A DNA stretch of 64,000 nt from an uncultured Alcaligenaceae bacterium (GTDB lineage Bacteria > Pseudomonadota > Gammaproteobacteria > Burkholderiales > Burkholderiaceae_B): positions 1 through 64,000 of the forward strand of contig CALKIR010000025.1 of the NCBI GenBank assembly GCA_937995985.1. The letters are read 5' to 3'. The notes below the pieces were generated by a model. That model worked only from the letters and a program-made list of their open reading frames with translations, searched no databases and was not told the origin of the DNA. Of the stretch, positions 42,778-51,944 are shown piece by piece. Numbering within the stretch: position 1 is the first letter of the stretch; the number at the start of each line of letters is the position of its first letter. A program made the position numbers and the translations under genes.

Positions 42778-44814
42778 CTACTTGGCAACCATAGTCAATA
42801 CATCGTATTGAGCAATGAGCACATCATCTTGATTGGTTACCTTACAATCCCAACGTACCTCACCGTACTCGGCATTTGCCCGTGGGTTGATTTCCTTACA
42901 TGTAAACTGAACACCAAGGGTATCTCCTGCGTATACAGGGGTAAGGAAACGCAGGTTATCTACCCCGTAATTTGCCAAGACTGGACCTGGATCGGGATCA
43001 ATAAATAGCCCTGCTACAAAGGAAACAACAAGATAACCATGAGCTACACGTGCATCAAAGAAGGGGTTCGCTTTGGCTGCCTCTTCGTCCATATGAGCAT
43101 AGAAGTTATCGCCGGTAAATTCAGCAAAATGCTCAATATCCTCAATAGTAATGGTACGCTTTTCGGTGATTATTTGATCACCAATGCGCAACTCTTTGAG
43201 GCTCTTTCTGAAGGGGTGGCGATCGTCACGCTGTGCACGAGCACCATCATACCAGCGGTCGGTGACTGCTGTTAATACATCTGGGGGACCCTGTACAGCT
43301 GTACGCTGCATATAATGCAAAATACTACGAATGCCCCCAAGCTCCTCACCGCCCCCTGCCCGTCCAGGTCCCCCATGCACCGTAGTGGGCATTGGTGAGC
43401 CATGGCCTGTCGCACTGCGCTCGCTATCGCGATTGGAAACAAATACACGACCATTAAAGGCAGCGATCCCGAGAACGAGCTCACGGACTACATCCGCATC
43501 ATAGCTAAATACCGAGGTGACCAAACTCCCCCCACCCCGCTCTACTAATTGAATGGCCTGTGCTAAATCATCATAAGGCATCACGGTAGCAACGGGGCCA
43601 AATGCCTCTACCTCATGAACCTTTTGAGCGCCAACAGGATCATCACAGTACAAGAGTACGGGATGGAAATAGGCGCCGGAGGGACCCGCATCCCCACCAT
43701 CAGCTTGGCCATAGACCAAAGTGGTTTCAGCAAGCAGCTCTTGGACTCGTGTTTGTACCTCGAGGCGTTGATCGGCACTGGCTAGCGGGCCCATTTTGGT
43801 TGTTTCTAATGCTGGGTCACCGACAGTGATCGTATCTAAGCGTTGCTTGATGGCCTCTTTAACTGCTTTAGTCATGGCACGGGGCACTAAAATACGACGA
43901 ATAGCAGTACATTTTTGCCCGGCCTTGGTTGTCATTTCATTGACAACTTCTTTGACCAGTAACTCAAACTCGGGACTTCCCTCAGCAACATCTGTGCCTA
44001 AAATAGTTGCGTTCAGACTATCCGCCTCCATATTAAAAGGTACGGAATTGTGAACAATTGCTGGGGTAGTACGCAGCATCCGTCCGGTATCAGCTGAACC
44101 AGTAAAGGTCACCACGTCCTGTGCCCCTACCCGCTCCAATAAGTCTCCAGTCGCGCCGCAAATCAGCTGCAAAGCCCCTTCGGGAATAAGGCCAGTATCA
44201 AGCATTTTCCGCACGACCAACTCTGTCAGATAGGCGGTTTGACTGGCTGGTTTTATAATTGCGGGCATCCCTGCCAACCAAGTAGGTGCAAGCTTTTCCA
44301 GCATGCCCCAGCAAGGAAAGTTAAATGCATTAATATGAATTGCCACCCCAGGCTTTGGGGTCAAAATATGCTGGGCACTAAAGCTGCCATCACGTGATAA
44401 CGGCTCGAGGTCCCCATCAAGTAATACCTTTCTATTTGGTAGTTCGCGACGCCCCTTAGAGGAATAACTCAACAGCGTCCCGATCCCCCCATCGATATCT
44501 ATCCAGCTATCTGCTCGGGTTGCGCCAGTATAGGTCGAGCACGCATAGAGCTCTTCTTTGACCTCCAGCAGGGCCAAGCCGAGCTCTTTCATCATTAGCG
44601 CTCGCTCGTGCACAGTCATGGCACGCAATGCCGGCCCCCCCACATTACGGGCATAATCCAACATTGCTTGATAATCCAATCCTGTAGCATCAATATAAGC
44701 CACCACCTCGCCCCGTACAGCATCGAGTAGCGGCTTTGCCTGCCCCTGTCCTTTGTACCAACGACCACATGCGTAGCTTTCCAAATATCTTGGTGCAGAA
44801 CCTGACTGCGACAT
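42778..44814 (-). CDS. paaZ: Bifunctional oxepin-CoA hydrolase / 3-oxo-5,6-dehydrosuberyl-CoA semialdehyde dehydrogenase
   Basis: 678-aa fusion enzyme. N-terminal aldehyde dehydrogenase domain (residues 1-about 530) has the catalytic pair Glu263 (FNMEADS) and Cys302 (KAGQKCTAIRR). The C-terminal MaoC-type hydratase domain has the motif YAHMDEEAA and FDARVAHGYLVVSF. It opens the oxepin ring and oxidises the resulting aldehyde. Full length for the family. Follows the ferritin-like gene by 16 bases in the same operon. Confidence 0.95.
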   Translation of the reverse strand: MSQSGSAPRYLESYACGRWYKGQGQAKPLLDAVRGEVVAYIDATGLDYQAMLDYARNVGGPALRAMTVHERALMMKELGLALLEVKEELYACSTYTGATRADSWIDIDGGIGTLLSYSSKGRRELPNRKVLLDGDLEPLSRDGSFSAQHILTPKPGVAIHINAFNFPCWGMLEKLAPTWLAGMPAIIKPASQTAYLTELVVRKMLDTGLIPEGALQLICGATGDLLERVGAQDVVTFTGSADTGRMLRTTPAIVHNSVPFNMEADSLNATILGTDVAEGSPEFELLVKEVVNEMTTKAGQKCTAIRRILVPRAMTKAVKEAIKQRLDTITVGDPALETTKMGPLASADQRLEVQTRVQELLAETTLVYGQADGGDAGPSGAYFHPVLLYCDDPVGAQKVHEVEAFGPVATVMPYDDLAQAIQLVERGGGSLVTSVFSYDADVVRELVLGIAAFNGRVFVSNRDSERSATGHGSPMPTTVHGGPGRAGGGEELGGIRSILHYMQRTAVQGPPDVLTAVTDRWYDGARAQRDDRHPFRKSLKELRIGDQIITEKRTITIEDIEHFAEFTGDNFYAHMDEEAAKANPFFDARVAHGYLVVSFVAGLFIDPDPGPVLANYGVDNLRFLTPVYAGDTLGVQFTCKEINPRANAEYGEVRWDCKVTNQDDVLIAQYDVLTMVAK

Positions 44815-44830
44815 GGAAACTCCTTAAAAA

Positions 44831-45583
44831 TTATAGATTGAGCGTCTTTTTCAACTCGTCTAATTGCGCACTCCATTCTTCTAGCATGCGCTGATTATCC
44901 TGATGACGGATACCAAATTTGACAAGCATCTCATAACGCTCTGGATGAGCTTGACTAAACCCGGCAGACACCTTGTCTTGCCAGTAAGCAAAGCTCTCAC
45001 GCACTGCTTCAGTGTGCTCGGAATTGGCTAGAATTTCTTTTAGCGCCTCAATCCCTTGCTCCAAATGCTCTTTTTCCCTGGGCTGTATGGCGCGAATGGC
45101 CTCAGCAAATGGGGTATAAGACACCTGCGCCAATTCAGCCAACTGTACTTGTGCGGCCAAACCTTGCAATACATTCATAACTACTGCATCTGCCCAGCTG
45201 TGCAAGGGATAGTAAAACACCGGCAAACGCATATCGGTTAAGCCCTCGCGGCTAGGCAAGGGATCATGACGCCCAAGGCGCGCAGCCCAATCGTGCTGAC
45301 GTTCATAACGCTCAGTATCCGTGCCAAAAGTGCTCATCACAGCCAATACCTTACGTGCATGCTCAGCCTTTTCTAAAGTAATTCTGCTGGCAGCAATACG
45401 TGCTTGGATATTAGGCGAGTAATTAATTGATGCAGCAAATCCAGCACTAGCAGCTAACTCGCTGTCCACAAAAGAGGACATCAACCGCAACAGCTCACCG
45501 CGATAACGCGAGGGGACATTGTCTGGCGATGTCAGCACCCCTCCCTGTGCCAAGTATTCATAAATATCCATTGTGTTTGACAT
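44831..45583 (-). CDS. PaaA/PaaC-family ferritin-like protein, additional paa operon gene
   Basis: 250-aa alpha-helical protein of the phenylacetic-acid-catabolic (PaaA/PaaC-like) ferritin fold, encoded between paaE and paaZ (spacing 9 and 16 bases). It is distinct from paaA and paaC, which are also in the operon. A diiron-type ExxH motif is visible in REKEHLEQG, but the first expected one reads EKAEHARKV at 71-79, where the residue three before His75 is Lys72. PaaA itself has intact motifs (DEAGH, EESFH). So metal binding is doubtful or altered. The family is inferred from the fold pattern and context; role unknown (structural subunit, or hydroxylase-like). Confidence 0.72.
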   Translation of the reverse strand: MSNTMDIYEYLAQGGVLTSPDNVPSRYRGELLRLMSSFVDSELAASAGFAASINYSPNIQARIAASRITLEKAEHARKVLAVMSTFGTDTERYERQHDWAARLGRHDPLPSREGLTDMRLPVFYYPLHSWADAVVMNVLQGLAAQVQLAELAQVSYTPFAEAIRAIQPREKEHLEQGIEALKEILANSEHTEAVRESFAYWQDKVSAGFSQAHPERYEMLVKFGIRHQDNQRMLEEWSAQLDELKKTLNL

Positions 45584-45592
45584 AGCCTCCCC

Positions 45593-46669
45593 CTACTCGT
45601 CATAGCTAAATTTGACCCTATCCGTGAGTGGATAGCTTTGGCAGCTGAGCACATAGCCCTGCTCCACCTCATAATCCTCTAAAGCATGGTTGACGAGCAT
45701 CTCAACCTCACCTTCGAGAATCTTGGCCTTACATGTAGAGCATACCCCCGCCTTACAAGAATAAGGGGCATCCATATCATGTCTAAGCGCCGCATCCAGC
45801 AGGTTCTCATTGTGTTTATCCATGCTAAAGGTACGCTCTAGACCATCTAAAATAGCAATGGCTGTTGTCTGAGACTCAGTGCTTTGCTCCTCAGTGGATA
45901 CCTTGCGGCGGGCCACGCGTCCAGGCTGCGCAGAGGTAAACAGCTCGTATTTAATATTTTCTTGGGCTACACCACGCTTTTTCAGACCCTCAGCAATGGT
46001 GAGCATCATGGGCTCAGGACCGCAGATAAATGTTGTGTGGATTGAAGGCAGATGAATCCAATAGGTGAATAAGGCCTCTAATTTTTCATCATCAATCCGA
46101 CCGGTAAACAGATCGATCTCCTGTCCTTCTAAATCAAAAATATGGATGATGGATAGGCGATCTAAATAGCGGTTTTTGAGATCCTCGAGCTCCTCTTTGA
46201 ACATCACCGAGCTTAATTGCTGGTTGGCATAAACTAGAGTGAAGCGTGACTTAGGCTCTCTGGCCAAAGTGCTTTTAATAATGGATAATACTGGAGTAAT
46301 CCCACTGCCACCGGCAAAGGCCAAGTAATGGCGCTCTTCTTCTGGAGCAGGATCAATATAAAAATTACCCAATGGCGGCATGGCCTCAAGCGTATCACCA
46401 GGCTTTAATGATTCATTGGCCCATGATGAGAATGCCCCCCCATCAACGCGCTTAATGGCTATCTGCAATACACCATCGTCAATTCCGGAACAAATAGAAT
46501 AAGAACGGCGAACCTCAGTATCGTCAAACTTTTTTCTAAAAGTTAAGTACTGACCTGGAATAAATTGAAATAATTCTTCTGCTTCTTCGGATGGCTTAAG
46601 GGTGACGACCACAGCATCGCGTGTATCGTGGCGAACCTCGAGCACCTCCAAAGGATGGAATCTCGCCAT
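45593..46669 (-). CDS. paaE: Phenylacetyl-CoA epoxidase reductase subunit PaaE
   Basis: 358-aa electron-transfer protein. FAD domain: RRSYSICSG. NAD(P)H domain: FAGGSGITPVLSII and ICGPEPMM. C-terminal plant-type [2Fe-2S] ferredoxin with CKAGVCSTC and a later Cys in YVLSCQSYP. It passes electrons to the PaaABC oxygenase. The ATG at 46669 (MARFHPL) has CGGAG upstream; a longer reading from 46708 overlaps paaD and lacks family features. Confidence 0.95.
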   Translation of the reverse strand: MARFHPLEVLEVRHDTRDAVVVTLKPSEEAEELFQFIPGQYLTFRKKFDDTEVRRSYSICSGIDDGVLQIAIKRVDGGAFSSWANESLKPGDTLEAMPPLGNFYIDPAPEEERHYLAFAGGSGITPVLSIIKSTLAREPKSRFTLVYANQQLSSVMFKEELEDLKNRYLDRLSIIHIFDLEGQEIDLFTGRIDDEKLEALFTYWIHLPSIHTTFICGPEPMMLTIAEGLKKRGVAQENIKYELFTSAQPGRVARRKVSTEEQSTESQTTAIAILDGLERTFSMDKHNENLLDAALRHDMDAPYSCKAGVCSTCKAKILEGEVEMLVNHALEDYEVEQGYVLSCQSYPLTDRVKFSYDE

Positions 46670-46685
46670 AGTTATCTCCGCAATT

Positions 46686-47204
46686 TTATATACATTTGAA
46701 GTAATCAAAAGGCTCTAAACAGCTTTCGCACTGATATTGCGACTTGCATGGAGTGGAGCCAAACTGACTGATGAGTTTCGTGTTGGTTGAGTCACAACGT
46801 GGGCAAGGGACAACCCGCGTCCCCTCGCCGCGCAACCAAATGGTTTTAGGCCCGGTTTGGGCCTGCTCTACCGGAGGAGCAATGCCATATTCACGTAAGC
46901 GCTCACGTCCTCGCTCACTGAGCCAGTCGGTTGTCCAAGGCGGCGACAAGCGGCGCTCTAGACGTAATTGCTGCACCCCATGGGCACGCAATGCTGCCTC
47001 AATATCGTCATTAATTACTTGAGTCGCTGGGCAGCCAGAATAAGTCGGCGTGACCACCACTACTAAGGTATTATCCTCATCGTAGTACACATCACGAATA
47101 ATCCCGAGATCAACCAAAGAAATTACTGGAATCTCTGGATCAGGAACTTGGTCAAGCCAACTCCATACCTCGTCAATATCAGGACGTTGAGTCACTTGTG
47201 ACAT
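46686..47204 (-). CDS. paaD: Phenylacetyl-CoA epoxidase maturation subunit PaaD
   Basis: 172-aa protein: N-terminal DUF59/MIP18 domain (VPDPEIPVISLVDLGIIRDV) and C-terminal zinc-ribbon-like CPRC/CESC pairs. PaaD is required for assembly of the epoxidase, probably Fe-S insertion into PaaE. Part of the paaABCDE order, 9 bases after paaC. Confidence 0.95.
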   Translation of the reverse strand: MSQVTQRPDIDEVWSWLDQVPDPEIPVISLVDLGIIRDVYYDEDNTLVVVVTPTYSGCPATQVINDDIEAALRAHGVQQLRLERRLSPPWTTDWLSERGRERLREYGIAPPVEQAQTGPKTIWLRGEGTRVVPCPRCDSTNTKLISQFGSTPCKSQYQCESCLEPFDYFKCI

Positions 47205-47213
47205 GACATTCTC

Positions 47214-47987
47214 CTACCATTGCGTTGCGTCTGGATAGGCTCGCTGCAAGAACTGCATCTCAGCTAATATATGACCGAGATACTCTGTGTGTACGCCTGT
47301 TCTGCCCCCGCTATGAATATACTTCACCTCGGGTTGCTTCAGCTGCGCCTCTGCCAGCACCTCGCCTACTAAAGACAACCATTGTTCACGTAAAGACTCG
47401 GGATTGACACTAATACCCTCAGCGGCAAGTACCTCGTCATACTCGTCAGCAATGAAAAACTCTCCGGTATACGACCAGAAATAATCCAATGCCTCTTGCA
47501 TGCGGCGGTGGCTCTCTTCAGTGCCATTACCCAAACGAATAATTAAATTGCTCGAACGCTCGAGATGATAATCCACCTCTTTGAATGCTTTTTGAGCAAT
47601 TTCACGTACCTGCTCATTGGTGGATTTTTGTAAGGCATCAAGCTGCAGATAATGCCATGCATCAAATAAGAACTGACGCATTAATGTGTAACCAAAATCT
47701 CGGTTAGGCAGCTCCACCAGCAGGAAATTACGGAAATCCCAAGCATCGCGTAGATAGGCAAGGGAATCTGCCGTAGCCTCACCTCCTTTGAGATTGGCGG
47801 CCTCACCCAACCAAAACTGTGTTTGCCCAATGAGGTCTAAGGCTACGTTAGCCATAGCAATATCCTCTTCGAGCACGGGGGCATGACCACACCACTCGGA
47901 AACACGATGCCCTAACACTAAAGTGTTATCACCCATACGCAGAAAAAACTGCTCGAGTGCATCTTGAGTACTAATGGTCTGTGTCAT
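47214..47987 (-). CDS. paaC: Phenylacetyl-CoA epoxidase structural subunit PaaC
   Basis: 257-aa ferritin-like subunit that scaffolds catalytic PaaA. Family phrases: LGHRVSEWCGHAPVLEEDIA, NFLLVELPNRDFGYTLMRQF and EVKYIHSGGRTGVHTEYLG. Its ATG overlaps the paaB stop by one base (TAATG), so translation is coupled. Confidence 0.95.
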   Translation of the reverse strand: MTQTISTQDALEQFFLRMGDNTLVLGHRVSEWCGHAPVLEEDIAMANVALDLIGQTQFWLGEAANLKGGEATADSLAYLRDAWDFRNFLLVELPNRDFGYTLMRQFLFDAWHYLQLDALQKSTNEQVREIAQKAFKEVDYHLERSSNLIIRLGNGTEESHRRMQEALDYFWSYTGEFFIADEYDEVLAAEGISVNPESLREQWLSLVGEVLAEAQLKQPEVKYIHSGGRTGVHTEYLGHILAEMQFLQRAYPDATQW

Positions 47988-48271
47988 TACATTTTCCCCA
48001 CTTCTTCTGGAATTTTGAAAAAGGTCGGATGTCTATAGACCTTGGAGTTAGAAGGCTCAAATAAGGGCCCACGCTTAGAGGGTGCACTGGCAACAATATC
48101 GGTTGAGCGAACCACCCAAATACTGACCCCCTCATTGCGGCGTGTATACACATCACGCGCATGGTTTAAAGCCATCTCAGCATCTGGAGCATGCAAACTA
48201 CCGACATGACGATGGTTCAAGCCATGTTGACCGCGAATAAATATTTCCCATAATGGCCATTCGCTAGACAT
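47987..48271 (-). CDS. paaB: Phenylacetyl-CoA epoxidase subunit PaaB
   Basis: 94-aa small subunit, of full family length. Typical PaaB sequence is PLWEIFIRGQHGLNHRHVGS and MALNHARDVYTRRNEGVSIW. It connects PaaAC units in the epoxidase complex. 63 bases after paaA; one-base overlap with paaC. Confidence 0.95.
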   Translation of the reverse strand: MSSEWPLWEIFIRGQHGLNHRHVGSLHAPDAEMALNHARDVYTRRNEGVSIWVVRSTDIVASAPSKRGPLFEPSNSKVYRHPTFFKIPEEVGKM

Positions 48272-48334
48272 GATAAATTCTCCTCACTACGCACTTGCTG
48301 TGCACTGTAAAACTGAATCAACCTAAAAAGCTAA

Positions 48335-49333
48335 TTAGGCATTGACCACTTTGGCTCGCTGAGCTTCCATCTTTCTGCCGTATTCAGCCAACCCTTCACG
48401 GAACCATGCGCCCTCTTCCCATGCTTTGATACGGGCATCCATACGCTCTCGGTTACATGGGCCATAGCCATTAATTACTTGGTAAAACTCTTCCCAATCT
48501 GGGGGGGTGAAATCATAAGCTTGACGCTCCTCATTCCAGCGCAAATTCTCATCAGGAATGGTGAGCCCTAAGTACTCTGCCTGCGGCACGGTTTGATCAA
48601 CAAAGCGCTGTCGCAGCTCATCATTGGTATTGATTTTGATTTTCCAAGCCATAGACTGCGCAGTGTGTACAGAATCACTATCTGGCGGACCAAACATCAT
48701 CAAAGCGGGATACCAGAACCGATTCAGCGCATCCTGGGCCATTGCTTTTTGTTCTGGCGTGCCTCGTGCCATCTTGAGCATGATGTCGTAGCCCTGACGC
48801 TGGTGGAAACTTTCCTCTTTACAGATACGCACCATGGCACGACTATAAGGGCCATAAGAGGTTCTTTGCAGTGCCACCTGGTTCATAATGGCAGCCCCAT
48901 CCACCAACCAACCTACAGCCCCTACATCCGCCCAAGTCAATGTAGGATAGTTAAAAATAGATGAGTACTTCATTTTTCCAGCGTGCAAACGCTCAATCAG
49001 CTCATCTCGGCTCACGCCTAAGGTCTCAGCGGCGCAATAGAGATATAACCCGTGACCTGCCTCATCCTGAACCTTGGCCAATAAAATGGCTTTGCGCTCT
49101 AAGGTAGGGGCACGAGTAATCCAATTGCCCTCTGGCAGCTGCCCGACCACTTCTGAATGAGCATGCTGACCAATCTGGCGAATAAGCGTGCGTCTGTACC
49201 CCTCAGGCATCCAATCCTTGGGCTCAATTTTTTCATTGTTTTCTATACGCTGCATGAAGGCCTTTTCTTCGGCACTCATCTCATCTGGGCGTTTGGGTTG
49301 CTTGCCCCCAGTTTCAATCACTTGTGCATACAT
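48335..49333 (-). CDS. paaA: Phenylacetyl-CoA epoxidase catalytic subunit PaaA
   Basis: 332-aa diiron oxygenase subunit. Both ExxH motifs are intact: AKVQDEAGHGLYLYCAAE and RICKEESFHQRQGYD. It inserts one oxygen atom into the phenylacetyl-CoA ring. AGGAG lies upstream of the ATG. First gene of a minus-strand operon (A-B-C-D-E, ferritin-like protein, Z, Y), preceded by a 190-bp gap with operator-like sequences. Confidence 0.96.
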   Translation of the reverse strand: MYAQVIETGGKQPKRPDEMSAEEKAFMQRIENNEKIEPKDWMPEGYRRTLIRQIGQHAHSEVVGQLPEGNWITRAPTLERKAILLAKVQDEAGHGLYLYCAAETLGVSRDELIERLHAGKMKYSSIFNYPTLTWADVGAVGWLVDGAAIMNQVALQRTSYGPYSRAMVRICKEESFHQRQGYDIMLKMARGTPEQKAMAQDALNRFWYPALMMFGPPDSDSVHTAQSMAWKIKINTNDELRQRFVDQTVPQAEYLGLTIPDENLRWNEERQAYDFTPPDWEEFYQVINGYGPCNRERMDARIKAWEEGAWFREGLAEYGRKMEAQRAKVVNA

Positions 49334-49383
49334 AGTGTTATGCTCCTGTTTTAAATGAAGCTCCCCCTCTAGTCAGGGAGTTG

Positions 49384-49397
49384 ACCGAACGGACGGT
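49384..49397. promoter_or_regulatory. Candidate PaaR operator upstream of paaA
   Basis: ACCGAACGGACGGT, an inverted repeat of ACCG/CGGT, 51 bases upstream of paaA. It matches, apart from one base, the sequence at 56939-56952 in the other paa promoter region, flanked in both cases by TTG on the left and T on the right. TetR-family PaaR operators in related bacteria have this ACCG..CGGT form as I recall. Confidence 0.65.
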
Positions 49398-49429
49398 TAC
49401 CAATAGGCTACCATCCATTTAACCACCTG

Positions 49430-49474
49430 AAACATTACATTTAAATAGGGGTTTGCCCTGAAAGTGTAATGTTT
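49430..49474. promoter_or_regulatory. Long-spaced dyad in the paaX-paaA gap
   Basis: AAACATTACA (49430-49439) and its perfect complement TGTAATGTTT (49465-49474), 25 bases apart. The gap between is AT-rich with a TATTTA-like sequence. No T-run follows, so it is not a terminator. A site for PaaX or a second regulator is a plausible reading. Confidence 0.45.
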
Positions 49475-49523
49475 TAAGATAAAAAAACTGTTGATGTGCT
49501 TAGCTGCTGCACCTAAATAACTC

Positions 49524-50441
49524 CTACCCTAACACTGCGCGCAGGCACTGCAAACGACGCTCCGTGGCCTGAGTCTGGGCAGGCAAATAGCCCTCTGTAT
49601 GTTCAAAGGTACGACCAATATGCGCATCGGCCAATGCGGATAACTGCTGATATAACTGAGCAAATAATCGACGCGCTTTACTTTCTAAATGCTGCTCTGG
49701 TACAGCTGGTACGGGTAAATAAGGGGTACGTAAGATCAATCGCCTATACTGATGAACCATCAGCAGTCGCAATGTTAAGCCTACTTCGGGGCTGAGATGG
49801 ACAACCCACTGGGGAAGCTCACCAAATAAACTAATGAACTGCTGATAGGCTTGCTGATGCTGCTCCAGATCCCAATATTCAGCCACAAACTCAGCAAACA
49901 CCTCCTGGCCTTGAATCAGATCAATATCCCACACCACAACCTGAGTCGGCAATGGTATATGATCAGGCCCCATTGCCAAGCGTGGGGTCAAGGAAACATA
50001 GCCCAAACGTTTGAGCCGTCTCATGAGAGAGTCATCGGCACCAACATAAACGAGCTGCCAGCGCTGCCGATTTTTTAATGCATAAATCACCTCAGCAGCA
50101 TCGTTAAACTCATCACGAGCGGTAGCAGTCAAACGGTAAAAACTACGTCGGCCAATGCGATCACCTTGAAATTGACCCGCGCGCACCAAGCGCGATACAG
50201 CAGTACGCACTTGATTTTCAGTAATATCCACCGTTTGACAGGCTTGAATCATACTTCCCATCCAGAGCACCCCACCCCGAGGCTCAACCACATCACCATA
50301 TAAGGTCACTATAAAAGAAGCTGCCGTAATAGTGTCTTGGGACAGCACCTGCTCGATGAGCTGCTGTGCTGCCCGCTGATGGTCCACTCGGGTGGCCGCT
50401 GATTGAGGGGGAGTAATAAGCATGGTAGAAGTGTGACTCAT
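49524..50441 (-). CDS. paaX: PaaX-family transcriptional repressor
   Basis: 305-aa regulator with N-terminal winged helix (about residues 30-115; ASFIVTLYGDVVEPRGGVLW, TENQVRTAVSRLVRAGQF) and the PaaX central and C-terminal domains. In E. coli it represses paa genes and responds to phenylacetyl-CoA. It is on the same strand and directly upstream of paaA, 190 bases away. The ATG at 50441 is very close to an AGGAG; the downstream ATG at 50423 is an alternative. A second, TetR-type regulator is encoded at 59748. Confidence 0.93.
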   Translation of the reverse strand: MSHTSTMLITPPQSAATRVDHQRAAQQLIEQVLSQDTITAASFIVTLYGDVVEPRGGVLWMGSMIQACQTVDITENQVRTAVSRLVRAGQFQGDRIGRRSFYRLTATARDEFNDAAEVIYALKNRQRWQLVYVGADDSLMRRLKRLGYVSLTPRLAMGPDHIPLPTQVVVWDIDLIQGQEVFAEFVAEYWDLEQHQQAYQQFISLFGELPQWVVHLSPEVGLTLRLLMVHQYRRLILRTPYLPVPAVPEQHLESKARRLFAQLYQQLSALADAHIGRTFEHTEGYLPAQTQATERRLQCLRAVLG

Positions 50442-50466
50442 ACTCCTATGCTACCAGAAACCTCCG

Positions 50467-51168
50467 TTAAATACCTAAATACGCTGAGCGAACGCGCGGA
50501 TCTTCGATCAACTCTTGGGCATCTCCACTCATGGTGATCACACCAGCCTCCATGACATAACCACGGTCCGCGATTTTTAACGCTCCGTACGCATTTTGCT
50601 CTACTAACAGTACAGTGATGTCTAGTTCTTTTAGATCTTTAACTACTGAGAAGATTTGCTCTACCAATAGGGGCGCCAAGCCCATGCTTGGCTCATCTAA
50701 TAACAAACATGCGGGCCGACTCAAGAGCGCGCGCGCAATAGCAAGCATTTGCTGTTGCCCTCCTGATAGCCCTCCAGCCAGATCATTGCGCTTTTCCCGC
50801 AACACAGGAAACATATTGTAGGCATCCTCCATATCCCGATCCACACGGTCATCGGTATATAAATATGCCCCCAGTCGTAGATTTTCCTCTACCGTTAGAT
50901 TAGTAAAGATTTGACGCCCCTCGGGTGATAACGCTAAACCACGCTGTACCCGCCTATAAGCAGGGACCTGATTAAGGTTTTCGCCGCGAAAAATGATATT
51001 CCCATCCTGAATAGGCTGCACCCCAGTTAGGCAGTGTAATAAAGTGGTTTTGCCTGCCCCATTAGCGCCGATCACCACAACGGTCTCTCCCGAATTTACT
51101 TCAAGATCAATACCATGGAGGACCTCAATGCGGCCATAACTAGAGCGTAATTGATTAACTGTAAGCAT
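50467..51168 (-). CDS. livF: LIV-type ABC transporter ATPase (LivF-like)
   Basis: 233-aa ATPase of the branched-chain amino acid (LIV/HAAT) type. Walker A GANGAGKTT lies at residues 34-42, signature GLSGGQQQML, Walker B CLLLDEPSMGL. It overlaps livG by one base (TAATG). In this locus the substrate is more likely phenylacetate or a related aromatic acid than leucine; that is inference from location between paaX and paaN. Confidence 0.9.
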   Translation of the reverse strand: MLTVNQLRSSYGRIEVLHGIDLEVNSGETVVVIGANGAGKTTLLHCLTGVQPIQDGNIIFRGENLNQVPAYRRVQRGLALSPEGRQIFTNLTVEENLRLGAYLYTDDRVDRDMEDAYNMFPVLREKRNDLAGGLSGGQQQMLAIARALLSRPACLLLDEPSMGLAPLLVEQIFSVVKDLKELDITVLLVEQNAYGALKIADRGYVMEAGVITMSGDAQELIEDPRVRSAYLGI

Positions 51169-51944
51169 TAGACCATCTCCTCTGTCGCACTGACGCCTAA
51201 ATATGCCTCGATCACCCGAGGGTGCTTGGACACTTCTTGGGGTGTACCCTCAGCTATTTTTTCACCATGATCCAAGACAACAATATGCTGTGAAATACGC
51301 ATGACCATTTTCATATCATGCTCAACCAGCAAAATGGCAATGCCGCTCTCGGCCACCTCAGCAACTAAATGCTCAATTTCCTCTGTTTCCACTGCATTGC
51401 ACCCTGCTGCAGGCTCATCCAGAAGTAATAAGCGTGGCTCTAATGCTAAGGCCCGTGCAATCTCTAAACGCTTAAGTGACCCATAAGATAATGCATTGGC
51501 GGTACGGTACGCTGCTTGCTCTAAACGCACCCGCTTAAGCAGCTCATAGGCTTTGTCTTCAGATTCCTGAACTCGCCGCTTAGCAGAAGGAAAACGCAAT
51601 AAATCAGCAATCAAAGAGCCTTTTTCTTGTAAATGAAAGCCAGAAGCGACATTCTCCAAAACCGTCATATTTGAAAAAATCTGTAGGTTTTGAAAAGTAC
51701 GCGACATTCCACGACGCGCCAACAGATGTGCTGGCATGCCCGTAACATCTTGGCCCGCTAACAAAACCTGTCCGGTCATGGGTCGATAGACCCCAGACAG
51801 CATATTAAAAAGCGTAGTCTTCCCAGCGCCATTAGGACCAATTACCGACAAAATATGACCTTCTTTAAGGGCAAAGCTCACACCATTAACTGCTCGCACT
51901 CCTCCAAAGGAAATGCCAATATTATTTACTTCTAATAAATTCAT
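51168..51944 (-). CDS. livG: LIV-type ABC transporter ATPase (LivG-like)
   Basis: 258-aa ATPase, partner of the LivF-like one. Walker A GPNGAGKTT, NLQIFSNMTVLENV Q-loop region, signature-like ALSYGSLKRLEIARALA (S-Y-G replaces S-G-G, common in LivG) and Walker B LLLLDEPAAG. One-base overlaps with livM upstream and livF downstream show a tightly coupled operon. Confidence 0.9.
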   Translation of the reverse strand: MNLLEVNNIGISFGGVRAVNGVSFALKEGHILSVIGPNGAGKTTLFNMLSGVYRPMTGQVLLAGQDVTGMPAHLLARRGMSRTFQNLQIFSNMTVLENVASGFHLQEKGSLIADLLRFPSAKRRVQESEDKAYELLKRVRLEQAAYRTANALSYGSLKRLEIARALALEPRLLLLDEPAAGCNAVETEEIEHLVAEVAESGIAILLVEHDMKMVMRISQHIVVLDHGEKIAEGTPQEVSKHPRVIEAYLGVSATEEMV

